From assembly GCF_001640025.1 (NCBI RefSeq), contig NC_031672.1, positions 1,798,001-1,862,000 on the forward strand: a DNA stretch of 64,000 nt, in the 5' to 3' direction. Shown one piece after another: positions 40,801 to 50,867 of the stretch; position 1 is the stretch's first letter, and every line of letters begins with the position of its first letter. Made by a program: the position numbers and the translations under genes. The notes below the pieces were generated by a model that saw nothing but the letters and a program-made list of their open reading frames with translations, was not told the DNA's origin and ran no database searches. This DNA comes from Sugiyamaella lignohabitans. Taxonomy: Eukaryota; Ascomycota; Dipodascomycetes; Dipodascales; Trichomonascaceae.

Positions 40801-42209
40801 GTTACAAACAAGGTATGTATACTGAAAGAAGGAATCAAGATTGGAAGTAAACGATACTAACAGAATTACAGGTGTGTTTGGTATTTGATGAAGCGTTTTG
40901 GGACGAGTCGAGAGATATATTTTGCGTTGCACAAGGACCAGAGACTCTTGATAGCATGAATCAAGAAGACTTTGAAAATATCAGAGGAGAATTTTATATG
41001 TTCTGGAATTGCTCGAAGGCTGTAGGTAAGCCATGTTTGGTTGGTCTACTCACGGGAAACGCTGCAGTTGCAGCGACCAATGAGCCTGATGATATCATAG
41101 TAGAAAAAGCCCGAGCAGCTGCTAGTCGTTTGGCATCCAAAGCTTATCGGGGATCAGTAAAAATCGTGGAATCGGTAGTTACGAGATGGCAAATTGATCA
41201 GTTTTCTCGTGGATCCTATTCTTATGTTGGATTGGAAGCTACTGGTGCTGATTTCGATGTCTTGGCTAGACCTATTGGCCACTCTTTGTTTTTTGCAGGT
41301 GAAGCTACTTGTCGTACTCACCCTGGTACTGTACATGGTGCATATATTTCTGGATTAAGAGCTGCTAGTGAGACATTAACAAGTCTAATCGGTGAGATTG
41401 AAATTCCTTATCCATTGATTCCATCTAAGGACGGATCAGGCAGTAGAAGTCACTATGCTACAGCTGCGTCAAGTCAAGTTGGCTCATCAATGGTGACTCC
41501 AATTCCACCTATATCTAAGAACCTGTCGCCTTTAGGCCCCCAATATGGAATCAGAAGTGGCGGAGATCATAATCACCACTCATCATCATTAAGAAGTTCA
41601 ACTGTTCCAGACTTGCCACATAGTGATGTTCCTCATGACGAGTACTACGACGACAGTAGTGACAGCGGTGCTCCCAGCAAACATGTGGACCATAGTAAGC
41701 TTGACCTAGTGGAAAGTGCTTTAATGAAACTGCGCGAAGAAAGAATAAGCCACGACAACGAAAGAATGCGCCATGATTTGGTCATGGAGCTCGGGGAGAG
41801 ACCTGTTAAGCCAGAAAGACTTGGCGCTAATCCGTTCTTGATTTTCCAAAAGGATTTTTGGGAAAAATGCCGTCAGGAAACCGATCTTGCTAAGCAGAAA
41901 GCTAGCGGTGATGCCAATGCCAAAGCAGCACGTAACGAGGTTCGCGCTGCTCTGGGTAAGATGTGGAGAGAATTTCCCGAGGAAAAGAAAATCCCTTATC
42001 TGGAAGCAACTAAAAATATTAAGGACGAGAACAATAAAAAGTCCGATGAGTTCCGTAAAAAGCTACGACAATATGATTCTGAGGCAGAGGATTTCCGTCG
42101 TAGATGGAAGGAAGAGAATGCCACTGAGCCGTCAAGTGAAGAACGAAGATTGGAACGCATTTTGGACGATGCTAATTATCATAACCGCACTAAAAAGAGG
42201 AAGCGATAA
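37870..42209 (+). CDS. LSD1: LSD1-like SWIRM/amine oxidase/HMG-box protein
   Basis: It resembles fission yeast Lsd1/Lsd2 (Swm1/2), flavin-dependent histone lysine demethylases. Exons are 37870-40812 and 40872-42209 (1,426 residues); the 59-bp intron starts GTATGT and ends GATACTAACAGAATTACAG. Order: a long disordered Ser/Gly-rich N-terminus with a polyglutamine run (about 330-346); SWIRM domain (about 482-574); FAD-binding amine oxidase starting at about 594 (TIVIIGAGIAGLGCARQLDS, VLEGRRRIGGRIYS, GFGVTNKVCLVFDEAFW) and ending LFFAGEATCRTHPGTVHGAY; C-terminal HMG box (about 1299-1390, ANPFLIFQKDFWEKC). S. cerevisiae has no orthologue. Start is the first in-frame ATG. Confidence 0.92.
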
Positions 42210-42384
42210 TAAGTTCTTACCTTATTTCTACCCTGTATAATTACTAATTAATTTATTTCATTTATCATTCTTCAGTAATTACCACGATCAGTTGGTCAGA
42301 AACATTGATGTGACAATCTATTTATTTAACGTTTGCTAGACTATCTTATAGTATTTAACACGAATTATTGACATGCGCACAATC

Positions 42385-43143
42385 TTACCAGGCAATAGTG
42401 GTCTTGTCAAAGTTGTAGAACTTACCGTTGTCCTCCTTGGTCAAACCCTCAGCAAGCTTAACAATAGCTTCGGCACTTTGGTCGGGAGTGATAAGAACAT
42501 TCTTAACGAGATGGTCAGCAACACCGGGGTTAACCTTTCTAATGGTTTCAACCAAACCATTACCCAACTCGCTGCTGACCAAACCAGGGTGGAAGGGAAC
42601 GACAATGAAATTCTGCTCAGCGAGTTCAACACTAAGCTCCTTAGCAGTGTAGTTAAGTGCAGCCTTTGATTGACCATAAGCGTTGCTGCTGACAGTCTCA
42701 AGGTAGTCTCCCTTGGATCCAAGAGTACTGCTGGTAAAGAGAACCTTACGAGTAGAGCGCTTGAGCAACAAAGGATAGAAAGCATTGAACAGAAGAATTG
42801 GGCCAAGAACATTAATTTTGTAAAGGCTGGTCCAATTAGCCACAGGAGTATCAATCACAGTACCCAAAGTCTCACCAGCACCAGCGTTGGCAATCAAAAC
42901 ATCAACACCATCAGCGACTTTCGAGACTTCATTGGCGAAAGTAGCAGCATCGCTTTCGACAGTGGCATCGTACTTGAAGAGATGAACGTTGTTGTGAGTC
43001 TTGATCCACTCTTGAAGTTCAGTTGCTTGCTCAACATTACGAGCAGATGCAATGACAACGTTATTGGAGGAAGAAGAGAGCTTCTTAACGACAGCAAGGC
43101 CAATGCCTCTATTACCACCGGAAACAACGTATACTGTAGACAT
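42385..43143 (-). CDS. Short-chain dehydrogenase/reductase, paralogue A
   Basis: A 252-residue classical SDR. The NAD(P) loop is SGGNRGIGLAVVKKL, the Ser is in LFTSSTLGS, and the catalytic YGQSK lies at about residue 153. It is similar along its whole length to the next gene at 44.1-44.9 kb, so the two are a tandem duplication. Start is ATG at 43143 (MSTVYVVSGG); a TATAAAAT box (43233-43240) and a TCCGCGGA site (43291-43298) lie upstream. The substrate is unknown; the nearest yeast relatives I can suggest are the Irc24/YIR035C-type carbonyl reductases. It is cytosolic by sequence. Confidence 0.9.
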   Translation of the reverse strand: MSTVYVVSGGNRGIGLAVVKKLSSSSNNVVIASARNVEQATELQEWIKTHNNVHLFKYDATVESDAATFANEVSKVADGVDVLIANAGAGETLGTVIDTPVANWTSLYKINVLGPILLFNAFYPLLLKRSTRKVLFTSSTLGSKGDYLETVSSNAYGQSKAALNYTAKELSVELAEQNFIVVPFHPGLVSSELGNGLVETIRKVNPGVADHLVKNVLITPDQSAEAIVKLAEGLTKEDNGKFYNFDKTTIAW

Positions 43144-44114
43144 AGTGTAAAAGTTAATTAGTCGAGATTGTATCAATTAACGAGGATGATTGTGATGAGA
43201 ACGAAGATGGTGAATAGGTCAGGGAATGCTCCATTTTATAGTGTTTTGCAAAGCAAGGCGTCAAAAAACTGCTCTTCTACAGACTTCTTCTCCGCGGACA
43301 AAATTCTATCAAGCAAGAACATGCTATTGATTGGAAACGGAAAATGAATGTCAAGCTGTGCATGCCCTTGTTTACTTTTTATTTAAAGTTGCATTACACG
43401 TCCGCGGGTTAACACGGCTGGCTAGCCTTAATAGGCAATAATTTACCTATCGGCGATGAAAATAGGATGATAATTCGCTGACCATAGCTTGCTAAGGAAT
43501 TCGGTTATTGATTATAAATTTAGTTACTAGCCTGATGAAGCGTTTGTAGGCGGGGTAGAGGTGGCATTCGTAGATTACTAAGAGACGGGGGCGCTGACGT
43601 CAGACAACTAAACACACGTTTACGGTTAGAAGGATCTAATGGAACACTCATACCTAAGCAGTGTGTAAGCGATTTAAATTAGAGCCTATACACGAGATTA
43701 CCAGAAGGGTTATGAACTATCGTAATCATCCCAAGTCGCCACAAAAGGATTATCATCCTACCATACCCACAACAGATTAGAGTGATTTTAGAGCAGCTAC
43801 AAAAATTTTTGCTTTCGCTCCCTAACATAGCTAGATTCCGATACTAATTTACCGCAGACTTACCTTACCTTAATAGTACTACAATGCTGTGCTGCAAGAG
43901 TGGTGATGACTATAGTCTAATAAACACGTATGTCCGCCAGCTCAACAATCTCTTGACATTTTGAGCCTTGCCAAATCACTCGTAAAAAACATGTGAATTT
44001 GATACTGATTCTCTTGAAAACAAAACATTTATTGAAAATTAAAAATACCTTATTCTAAATTACTCGTAGAACAAGCAGGATCTGGAAAAAGTACAAAATC
44101 AGATAATAACACGA
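43144..44114. promoter_or_regulatory. Promoter region of SDR paralogue A
   Basis: On the minus strand, a TATAAAAT box lies 90-97 bp upstream of the ATG (43233-43240) and a TCCGCGGA palindrome, the consensus of the Pdr1/Pdr3 drug-response element, at 43291-43298. A block shared with paralogue B (TTTAAAGTTGCAT, CCGCGG, ACGGCT) lies at 43380-43429. No gene is seen in the rest, up to the 3' end of paralogue B. Confidence 0.55.
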
Positions 44115-44867
44115 CTACCACTCGATAGGGGTCTTATCATAGTTGTAGAATTTACCATTATCCTCCTTGGTCAATCCATCAGCAAGCTTTGCAATGGCAT
44201 TGGCACTTTCTTCAGTACTGATCAAAATACTGTTGAAGAACTTTCCAATATCAGGGTTTGTCTTGTTCACGACCTCCACAAGTCCGTTGCCAAGATCACT
44301 GGCAACCAAACCAGGGTGGAAAGGAACGATAATGAAGTCCTGGGAGGCCAACTCAACGCTAAGTTCCTTGGCAGTGTAGTTGAGAGCAGCTTTGGATTGA
44401 CCATAGGCATTGCTGCTAACAGGAATGTAACTACCTTTGGATCCAAGGGCAGTACTAGTGAACAAGACCTTACGAGTAGAACGCTTCAGCAACAATGGAT
44501 AAAACGCATTGAAAAGAAGAATAGGACCAAGCGTATTAAGTTGATAGAGACTAAGCCAGTTGGCGGTAGGGGTTTCAACTACAGGTCCAAGCGTTTCTCC
44601 AGCTCCAGAATTGGCAATCAAAACATCAACACCATCGGAAATCTTAGAGACCTCTCTTGCAAGCTCCGCAGCATCAGTTTCTACGGTAGCATCATATTTG
44701 AAAACGTGAACATTGCTGTGTGATTTGACCCAATTTTGCAACTCTGTAGCTTGATCGGGCTTTCTGGCAGTGGTGATAACAATATTGGTAGGGACAGAGG
44801 AGAGCTTCTTGACTACTGCAAGACCAATACCCCTATTACCACCGGAAATAACATAGACTGTAGACAT
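44115..44867 (-). CDS. Short-chain dehydrogenase/reductase, paralogue B
   Basis: This close paralogue of the gene at 42.4 kb keeps SGGNRGIGLAVVKKLSS, the catalytic YGQSK and the C-terminal NGKFYNYDKTPIEW. From the ATG at 44867 it has 250 residues. The frame extends to another ATG at 44945, adding 26 residues (MPSFSSAIKSVFRRNTRN...) that look like a mitochondrial presequence. I prefer 44867 because the TATA box (44965-44971) and the shared CCGCGG block lie at the same distance from it as in paralogue A (104 versus 97 bp; 262 versus 259 bp). The longer form could still be made from upstream transcripts. Confidence 0.88.
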   Translation of the reverse strand: MSTVYVISGGNRGIGLAVVKKLSSVPTNIVITTARKPDQATELQNWVKSHSNVHVFKYDATVETDAAELAREVSKISDGVDVLIANSGAGETLGPVVETPTANWLSLYQLNTLGPILLFNAFYPLLLKRSTRKVLFTSTALGSKGSYIPVSSNAYGQSKAALNYTAKELSVELASQDFIIVPFHPGLVASDLGNGLVEVVNKTNPDIGKFFNSILISTEESANAIAKLADGLTKEDNGKFYNYDKTPIEW

Positions 44868-45589
44868 AGTAGATGGAAGCTTAGATGAAATGTTTCTAGT
44901 GTTTCTTCGAAAGACGCTTTTAATTGCTGATGAGAATGAAGGCATTTCAGGAAGTTTGCTGAGTATTTATAGTTAATCTTCGTGGAAAAGTTTATAGAGT
45001 AATAGAATTGATCACAAATACAACTGCAAAGCCGGGGTATTTAATAATCAATAAATTTCGCCAAAATATGACAAACTTTGTTCATAGGGCCCTGGGTTTC
45101 TTTTCTTTTTGCTTAAAGTTGCATGCGCCCGCGGTGATGCACGGCTCTTTGCACTATGAAAATAAACAAACGAGTTCGTAGATAGTGTTTTGTGGTTACG
45201 TTCGAAAGATTACGAGATACTTGTCAAGCGTGAGATTGATGACGTCCAATCTTGCCACTCTTAGTCAGATAGGGCAGTGTTTTGGATTAGTAAGTAATTT
45301 TTTGATAAATTAATAATCTGATAGCAAAATTCGATGAAGTAGTTTTTAATTTCGATATTTTAGCTACGCTACAAAAAACTTCGTATCCGCGGAGATGAAA
45401 ACATATCAAATCATGATCAGGTAAGCAAAACGCCCCCGTCTTAGAAGCTCTCAACTTGGGGCCAACTGGGGTCAAACTAATTCCCCCAGGCTTGACATGC
45501 GAGTCCAAACTCAATAGTTCAAGTAGTAAACATGTTTAAAATATAATAATAAATTAAATAATGCAAATTATAAATTAGTCGTTAAATCA
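44868..45589. promoter_or_regulatory. Promoter region of SDR paralogue B
   Basis: On the minus strand, the TATAAAT box is at 44965-44971. The block shared with paralogue A is at 45110-45147 (CTTAAAGTTGCAT, CCGCGG at 45129, ACGGCT). A TCCGCGGA palindrome lies at 45386-45393. No gene is seen between here and the RRN3 stop. Confidence 0.55.
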
Positions 45590-47671
45590 TTAATCAGAGT
45601 CCTCATCATCATTCGACATGTCAATGTCAGAATCAGACTCATCAGAATCAGTATCGTTTTCGGCTTCATCGTCTTCATCACTGCTACCATCAGAAAAGTC
45701 TTCTGCAACCTCTTCCCACTCTACATATAATCCATCTAGGTAGTGACGAGCCTTAGGCAACATAAGAGGATCAAACGGAAAGTAGCCTTCAAGAGCAACA
45801 AACTCTTGGCTCTTTGTCCAAAAAGTATTACCAGCCCCGAAATAAGAATTGGAACTATAGTTACTAAGGGGACTTGGGAGAGCACCGCTATCACTGATGT
45901 TGCCGCTACTGATACTGCTTGAAGATCTGAACCCACCTAATCTGTTCTGTTCTATAATAGTGAAACAGTAGGCGGCATTCTCTTTTTGAGCAATCTGTGC
46001 AAACATAGCAACAACAGTGTGTTTACAATAACGAAGAGGATTGAACTTGGTAAGAATGACTCTTTGGAAAAGATGATCCAAATCACACTCCCATTCTGAA
46101 GAAGGAGAAACAGCCCGTTTCGTGGAGGGAGCTGGAGTGGCAACAGAGGAGCTTTCTACATCATCAGTTTTGCGCAAAATAGAATGGCGAAAGCAGAAAA
46201 TGTAGAACAGGGCCTGGCTTACTGAGTAGAACATTTTGAATCTACCCATTCCTCCCACGGCGTTGTCAACTTCTATTTCTCTTTCACGTATGTATCTGTC
46301 TAACCAGCCAGTCAAGAAAGAGACCACAAAGATGATCTGTGCTCTTGAAAGACCCTTGGCACGAGCAATGAAAGATGAAATGTATTGCATGGCCTTTTGA
46401 CGTCTCTCGACATTTTCCGAAGGAGACAAAGCCAGCTCAATCATAGACACAAGGAAAGCATCAAGAAGGTCTGGATGAGCATGGCAAGTACGAAAGATAA
46501 TGTACTGTACAGATCTTGTACGATGGGTTGAAAGAATAAAGGCTTTGAAAAGATCTACAAGTGTGGTGAATAGCTGAACAGTTTGTGGGGAATTGAGCTT
46601 CTCTGCATTAAACTTAGTATCAAGATAGTCGAATAAAAGTGTAATTATTGAGTCAAGCTTACGCTTAAGGCTCTTGACATCAGTAGTGATATGGTCTTCA
46701 ACATCGTATTCCGACATATCAGACGCATTATCATCCCAGTCATCACCGTCATCCTCATCATCACTAGACTCTTCTTCAAGCTTAACGGCCAATTCACTTG
46801 TATAGCTAGTACCGTTTTCATCCTTATCTTGATCGAGATCAACATCATCGTCATCATCATATTCATCATCATCGTCATCTATGTCGTCGTCTTCATCTTC
46901 CAATTCTTCATACAGCTCAACATCAAGTTGGACAGTTCTCTCAAAAATCAGGGCCCACACTGATCTTTCGAGTTCGTCACAATATTCAACAGTTTTAAGT
47001 AAATTCTTCACATAGCAGACTAAATGCTTGCTAGTGTCTGACTTGTGAGGAAAGTTTTTAATAAATATACCGCTCACGGTGCTAGATGCAGTGGGAATAA
47101 TTTTTAGGATGTAACTAAGCACAGAATGATGGGCAGTGGTTTCCTTCATAGTAAACTCAGAAATAACTTTATTGGCCACTTCGGTCCACCATTTAGGAAT
47201 GGAACTGACTAGTACACCTAGAAACCGCACATAAGCACTAACAAAGTCGGCATTTTTGTTTGTCCATTTCATTTTTAGAATGGCATTGATCAAAGGTGCA
47301 CATGAAGGAGAATCCAATCTGGAAACTTCGCTCGTTAAAGCTTTCACCAAATAAAGAGACTTTTCAGGAGTTAATGATTCACTAGAGTTACTAGGAATCT
47401 CCAACTGAGCAACCAAATGGTTAATGGGGTTTGCATTTTTGTGAAACGTAAGCTGGTCCAAGGCATCTTGAACTCGAGCCTTGTAGACCGTTTCCGAGAA
47501 GTTCAGGTTGTTCGACGACATTAAAGAGCCATCACTACCAATCGAGGAAGATTTCTTCAAAGCAGACTTTATCGTTTTAATCGAAGGGGACGAAGCCCTA
47601 GAAAGAGGCGGAGTTGGGGTACGATTGCTATTCGAGTCGATTACCGTCATTGAGGGGACAACAGCAGGCAT
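45590..47671 (-). CDS. RRN3: RNA polymerase I initiation factor Rrn3
   Basis: Rrn3 binds Pol I and bridges it to core factor at the rDNA promoter. The ATG at 47671 (MPAVVPSMTVIDSNSN) gives 693 residues; S. cerevisiae Rrn3 has 627. The HEAT-type fold shows FVSAYVRFLGVLVSSIPKWW, LERSVWALIFERTVQLDVE, then a long Asp/Glu-rich loop (about 257-310), followed by VQYIIFRTCHAHPDLLDAF, QIIFVVSFLTGWLDRYIRER and RFKMFYSVSQALFYIFCFRH. The final region has the family motif FNPLRYCKHTVVAMFAQIA and an acidic tail. The acidic loop is larger than in relatives. A 3-residue upstream ORF abuts the start. Confidence 0.93.
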   Translation of the reverse strand: MPAVVPSMTVIDSNSNRTPTPPLSRASSPSIKTIKSALKKSSSIGSDGSLMSSNNLNFSETVYKARVQDALDQLTFHKNANPINHLVAQLEIPSNSSESLTPEKSLYLVKALTSEVSRLDSPSCAPLINAILKMKWTNKNADFVSAYVRFLGVLVSSIPKWWTEVANKVISEFTMKETTAHHSVLSYILKIIPTASSTVSGIFIKNFPHKSDTSKHLVCYVKNLLKTVEYCDELERSVWALIFERTVQLDVELYEELEDEDDDIDDDDDEYDDDDDVDLDQDKDENGTSYTSELAVKLEEESSDDEDDGDDWDDNASDMSEYDVEDHITTDVKSLKRKLDSIITLLFDYLDTKFNAEKLNSPQTVQLFTTLVDLFKAFILSTHRTRSVQYIIFRTCHAHPDLLDAFLVSMIELALSPSENVERRQKAMQYISSFIARAKGLSRAQIIFVVSFLTGWLDRYIREREIEVDNAVGGMGRFKMFYSVSQALFYIFCFRHSILRKTDDVESSSVATPAPSTKRAVSPSSEWECDLDHLFQRVILTKFNPLRYCKHTVVAMFAQIAQKENAAYCFTIIEQNRLGGFRSSSSISSGNISDSGALPSPLSNYSSNSYFGAGNTFWTKSQEFVALEGYFPFDPLMLPKARHYLDGLYVEWEEVAEDFSDGSSDEDDEAENDTDSDESDSDIDMSNDDEDSD

Positions 47672-47673
47672 TT

Positions 47674-47685
47674 TTAAGGGCACAT
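47674..47685 (-). promoter_or_regulatory. Minimal upstream ORF of RRN3
   Basis: ATG TGC CCT TAA lies 2 nt upstream of the RRN3 ATG. If the leader includes it, ribosomes would end at TAA next to the main start, which could allow reinitiation or affect start choice. No transcript evidence is available here. Confidence 0.4.
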
Positions 47686-49097
47686 TAGCTGCAAAATGAT
47701 AAAAAACAGAATATAAAAGTAGACAGCACTAAACAGTCATCAAATCGAACAATCCAGAAAGTGTATTGATTGTTCTGATAAGGGGGCTTGCAAACCTCTT
47801 TGGTACGATCCAGTCGTACAAAGTATACCCTAGATAAGCCAAATACTAAGTATAAATATAATCTAACTGGTGAGAAAGAGTGAAACCAAAACCTTGATAC
47901 CAGATTTCGGACCAACTGCTCAAACTCTCTACACCGTATACAGCACACCTCGTAAACAATGCTCGGTGTACTACCACAATCAACAAATGAAATTCTAATT
48001 TTCTGTAAATCGGGTGGATACCAAAGAGAAGTATCGTTTACTTCCAAAAAACAACGGACTTTTTAGTGTGTTGAACAGAATCCAGTTGTTCGTTGAAGGA
48101 TACCCAAAAGTAGTTGTGTGTCGAAAGTTAATATAATACGCTACTGTGGAAAATTTGGAGGGGCTAAGAAAAAAAAAAAAAAAAGACGGTACCCCAACCC
48201 TTATACATAATAGATGCATATCCCACACGAGAGATTGCCATACAAGGGCAGTATATCGCAATAGAGCACGTCATATGTGTGAAAGTCAATTGGAAAGGGA
48301 GTTATGATCAATCGAACAAAGAATAGAGTAAAATATCCATGAAATAACTTGATCCTTGTCAAAATTGTCTGGAGAGAAATTGATTTCTTTTTAAATTTCA
48401 CCAGCACTTATATAGCGCGCGCGCGGATGGCCCCTCCAATTGAGATCTCTGCACTCTCGCCGGTGGTGCTCGCATATCCCACTGCATGACCAACGGTTTG
48501 GTTTAGTGCTCGGTTTCATATCCCGAGGGTGGGGCCTAATGGCGGGGTGCGGGGCACCTGCCAGCTCAGATAAAGCTCTGCTAATTATATACCATAAATC
48601 ACTTTATGTCGGTGAATGAGGTTGACCAGCTCGATCAATGGTGCTATAACCTCCTGCCAAGCCGAAGCCATGGGGTTTGGGACATGCAAGGACGTGATGA
48701 GCCCGGAACTCAACTCTGACTGGCTGGTCTACAGTCCAGAGTCCACAACTTTTAGTAAAATTTTATAGAAGTAAAGAGAACTGGGCGAGAGGACTCTGGA
48801 AACATCAACTCAACGCATTAGAATTGATGATCGTGAGTTGTGAATTATCAGATAATATCGGAAATAAATGCAGTAACTGAGCTTGCAGATAGCTTCCATG
48901 ATTTCTGAACATGTGCACTGAGAGGATATAGACTCTCCAAGGATATGAGAATATAGGAATTACTCTTTGAAACCAAACCAATCAAAAAGGCCAGTTTAGC
49001 CAATTGAGCTGAAAAGTGAAATAAATAATATTTACAGTATAGTACACTTCCGATTCCAGACACCAGTCCAACCACAGAAATCTGCGATCCCCGCAGA
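47686..49097. other. Intergenic region upstream of RRN3
   Basis: No gene is supported in about 1,400 bases. It includes an A tract (48170-48184), an alternating GC run (48415-48424, GCGCGCGCGC), and a G-rich stretch near 48530-48560. Confidence 0.45.
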
Positions 49098-49158
49098 CGA
49101 CTCGAGCGTAGCGAGAGGAGCCACAGGGTCTGGGACGGAGTCCCAGCCGCCGGAGGCA
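49098..49158 (-). repeat. GC palindrome 15 (single arm with a compensatory stem change)
   Basis: The 61-bp arm ends 2 nt from the Gemin2 stop codon. Its hairpin is CTGGGAC-GGA-GTCCCAG where other copies have CTGGGGC/GCCCCAG: both sides of the same pair have changed, keeping the stem. Confidence 0.95.
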
Positions 49159-49160
49159 TG

Positions 49161-50198
49161 TCAACCATATAACAAATCAGTCTGCCCGTAAAAAGAGGCA
49201 GCCACCGAACTGATAATGTCTGCAGTGAACTTGGTAGCAGCATCAGGCGATCGTTGCTGGTCATTTCTAGCAATGTGAGTTTTTCTAGCAGCTTCTCGTA
49301 ACAAAGATATATCATCGCCGTTAAGAACTGGTGGGAGACGAGTCAGAAGAGCAAACACCCACCTTGACAATTCAGGTGCCAGATTAGGTGTCATCCACTT
49401 GTGGCAATGACTTAATATGAATAGTGCGTCTGGAAGACTGACAGACCGCACATTCAAGGGAGTAGGAAGACAGTTCATCAAATACAGTCTCCATTCTTTC
49501 AAAGACTGTGGTTTCGCAGTTGTCGATGCAGCAGTCTTTCCACCTGCCTGACCCTCACGAGACTCGTCAGCAGACCATACCTCTCGTATCGATTTCATTT
49601 TCTCACTAAATTCAGTATGCCATTCCAGATCAATCCCTACCGGAGATACAACTGATACAGCGCTGGTTTTCTCAACGTCCACCACAGCTTCCACCACACT
49701 CCCATGACTGATATGATCAGTCGTTGGATCAAGCTCTTCACACTCCATTCCATTGATCTCCATGTTCTCTACCGACTCCAAATCATCACCAACAGCAGCC
49801 GGTACCACGCTCACAACCGACGGCCTTGATCTCGCCTCGAACCTCACGCTCTGAATATACTCCAGAGCACTCAGCGGCGGTCCTCCAGCACTCGGAGCAC
49901 TGATATTCTGCGGTATTCCCGGAAACACAGATCTCTGACCTGCATCCAGATCAATCTCTCCAGCAGTATTAGCACCTTCAGACTTGTCATCAAACCCATT
50001 TGCCCCTTTCTTCCTCTTCCTACTCTTCTTTTCACTCCCTCGCCCACCCCGACCAGAGTCTCCTGTCGCCAATTCCTCCTCAACCCGATCACTCCCACCT
50101 TCTTCCTCATCGTCGTAATTCAGCTGAACACTCCCACTATCATATCTTCCCCTACTACCACGCTCATCATACCGGTTTTCCCGAAACCGCTTTGACAT
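49161..50198 (-). CDS. BRR1: Gemin2/Brr1-like snRNP assembly factor
   Basis: Gemin2 (Brr1 in S. cerevisiae) holds Sm proteins during snRNP assembly. The ATG at 50198 (MSKRFRENRYDERGSRG) gives 345 residues. A charged N-terminus with a basic cluster (KKSRKRKKG) precedes SALEYIQSVRFEA, which is the conserved PxxxxYLxxVRxEA motif. The C-terminal helical domain has SLKEWRLYLM, WVFALLTRLPPVLNGDDISL, LREAARK and ends SSVAASFYGQTDLLYG, the family ending (FGQxDLL). The gene is intron-free. The stop TGA at 49161 lies 2 nt from GC palindrome 15, so that arm must be in the 3' UTR. It is divergent from the SLC35F-type transporter gene. Confidence 0.85.
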   Translation of the reverse strand: MSKRFRENRYDERGSRGRYDSGSVQLNYDDEEEGGSDRVEEELATGDSGRGGRGSEKKSRKRKKGANGFDDKSEGANTAGEIDLDAGQRSVFPGIPQNISAPSAGGPPLSALEYIQSVRFEARSRPSVVSVVPAAVGDDLESVENMEINGMECEELDPTTDHISHGSVVEAVVDVEKTSAVSVVSPVGIDLEWHTEFSEKMKSIREVWSADESREGQAGGKTAASTTAKPQSLKEWRLYLMNCLPTPLNVRSVSLPDALFILSHCHKWMTPNLAPELSRWVFALLTRLPPVLNGDDISLLREAARKTHIARNDQQRSPDAATKFTADIISSVAASFYGQTDLLYG

Positions 50199-50867
50199 AG
50201 AATTTCTGTTTAACCTCAATTCTCCAACATGCCAAACCTGCCGATCTCAAGTCACTTCACACATCACGTGACCCAGACCCTGGGGTGGTTCATTGCCTCC
50301 GGCGGCTGGGGCTCCGCCCCAGACCCTGGTTGCTCCTGCTTCGCAGGAGATCCTGTAACCGGCGACGAAACGACTCGAGCGAAGCGAGAGGAGCCGGGGG
50401 GTCTGGGGCGCAGCCCCAGCCGCCGGAGGCAGCGCCCGACCCCCTAACCAGAACCGGAACCCCCCGAGCCCTTCTCCGTGGACCCTGGAAGCCCCCGGTA
50501 TCAGTAGACTCCCGTTTGGAGGAGTTTGGAGGGTGAAAGGGTTCGAGAGATGGATCCCTGCAGGGTGCGGCCCCTGAAAGGGATTGGCCAACGGTTTAAA
50601 CGTGCAGCATGCACGGCTGCCACTCTTAATTGTTCTGTGAAAAAAAGTTTAAATATCGCATGCTTGGAGGGGGTGATTTTTTTTTTTTTCTTTTCTTTCC
50701 GCAAGTTCACAACTTTTTTCGCATTTTCAGTTTGGATCACAGAAAGACCACTTTGGTGATTTTGGGTCTTTTTGTCGCACGAAAAATCCCCGTTGTAGAC
50801 TATCTTAAAATACTTGCTGCCAGATCATTTACCAGTGCCAGAATCACTTTGCCAGAGCTTGAAATTC
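50199..50867. other. Divergent promoter region of BRR1 and the SLC35F-type gene
   Basis: It contains GC palindrome 16 (50294-50431), a T tract (50679-50698) and GC-rich sequence. No gene is seen. Confidence 0.45.
50294..50431. repeat. GC palindrome 16 (complete, 138 bp)
   Basis: The left arm ends in CTCCTGCTTCGCAGGAG; the right arm (from 50371) is the CGACTCGAG type. It is the only complete copy between divergent genes. Confidence 0.95.

Noticed and set aside
47672..47760. A 5' UTR intron in RRN3 (TTTTGCAG just upstream of the start)
   Set aside because: No CTAAC-type branch site or donor can be seen at a sensible distance.
48848..49315. A downstream exon of the Gemin2 gene beyond GC palindrome 15
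   Set aside because: The Gemin2 frame already ends with the conserved family C-terminus (FYGQTDLL) and a TGA. The downstream frame shows no homology.
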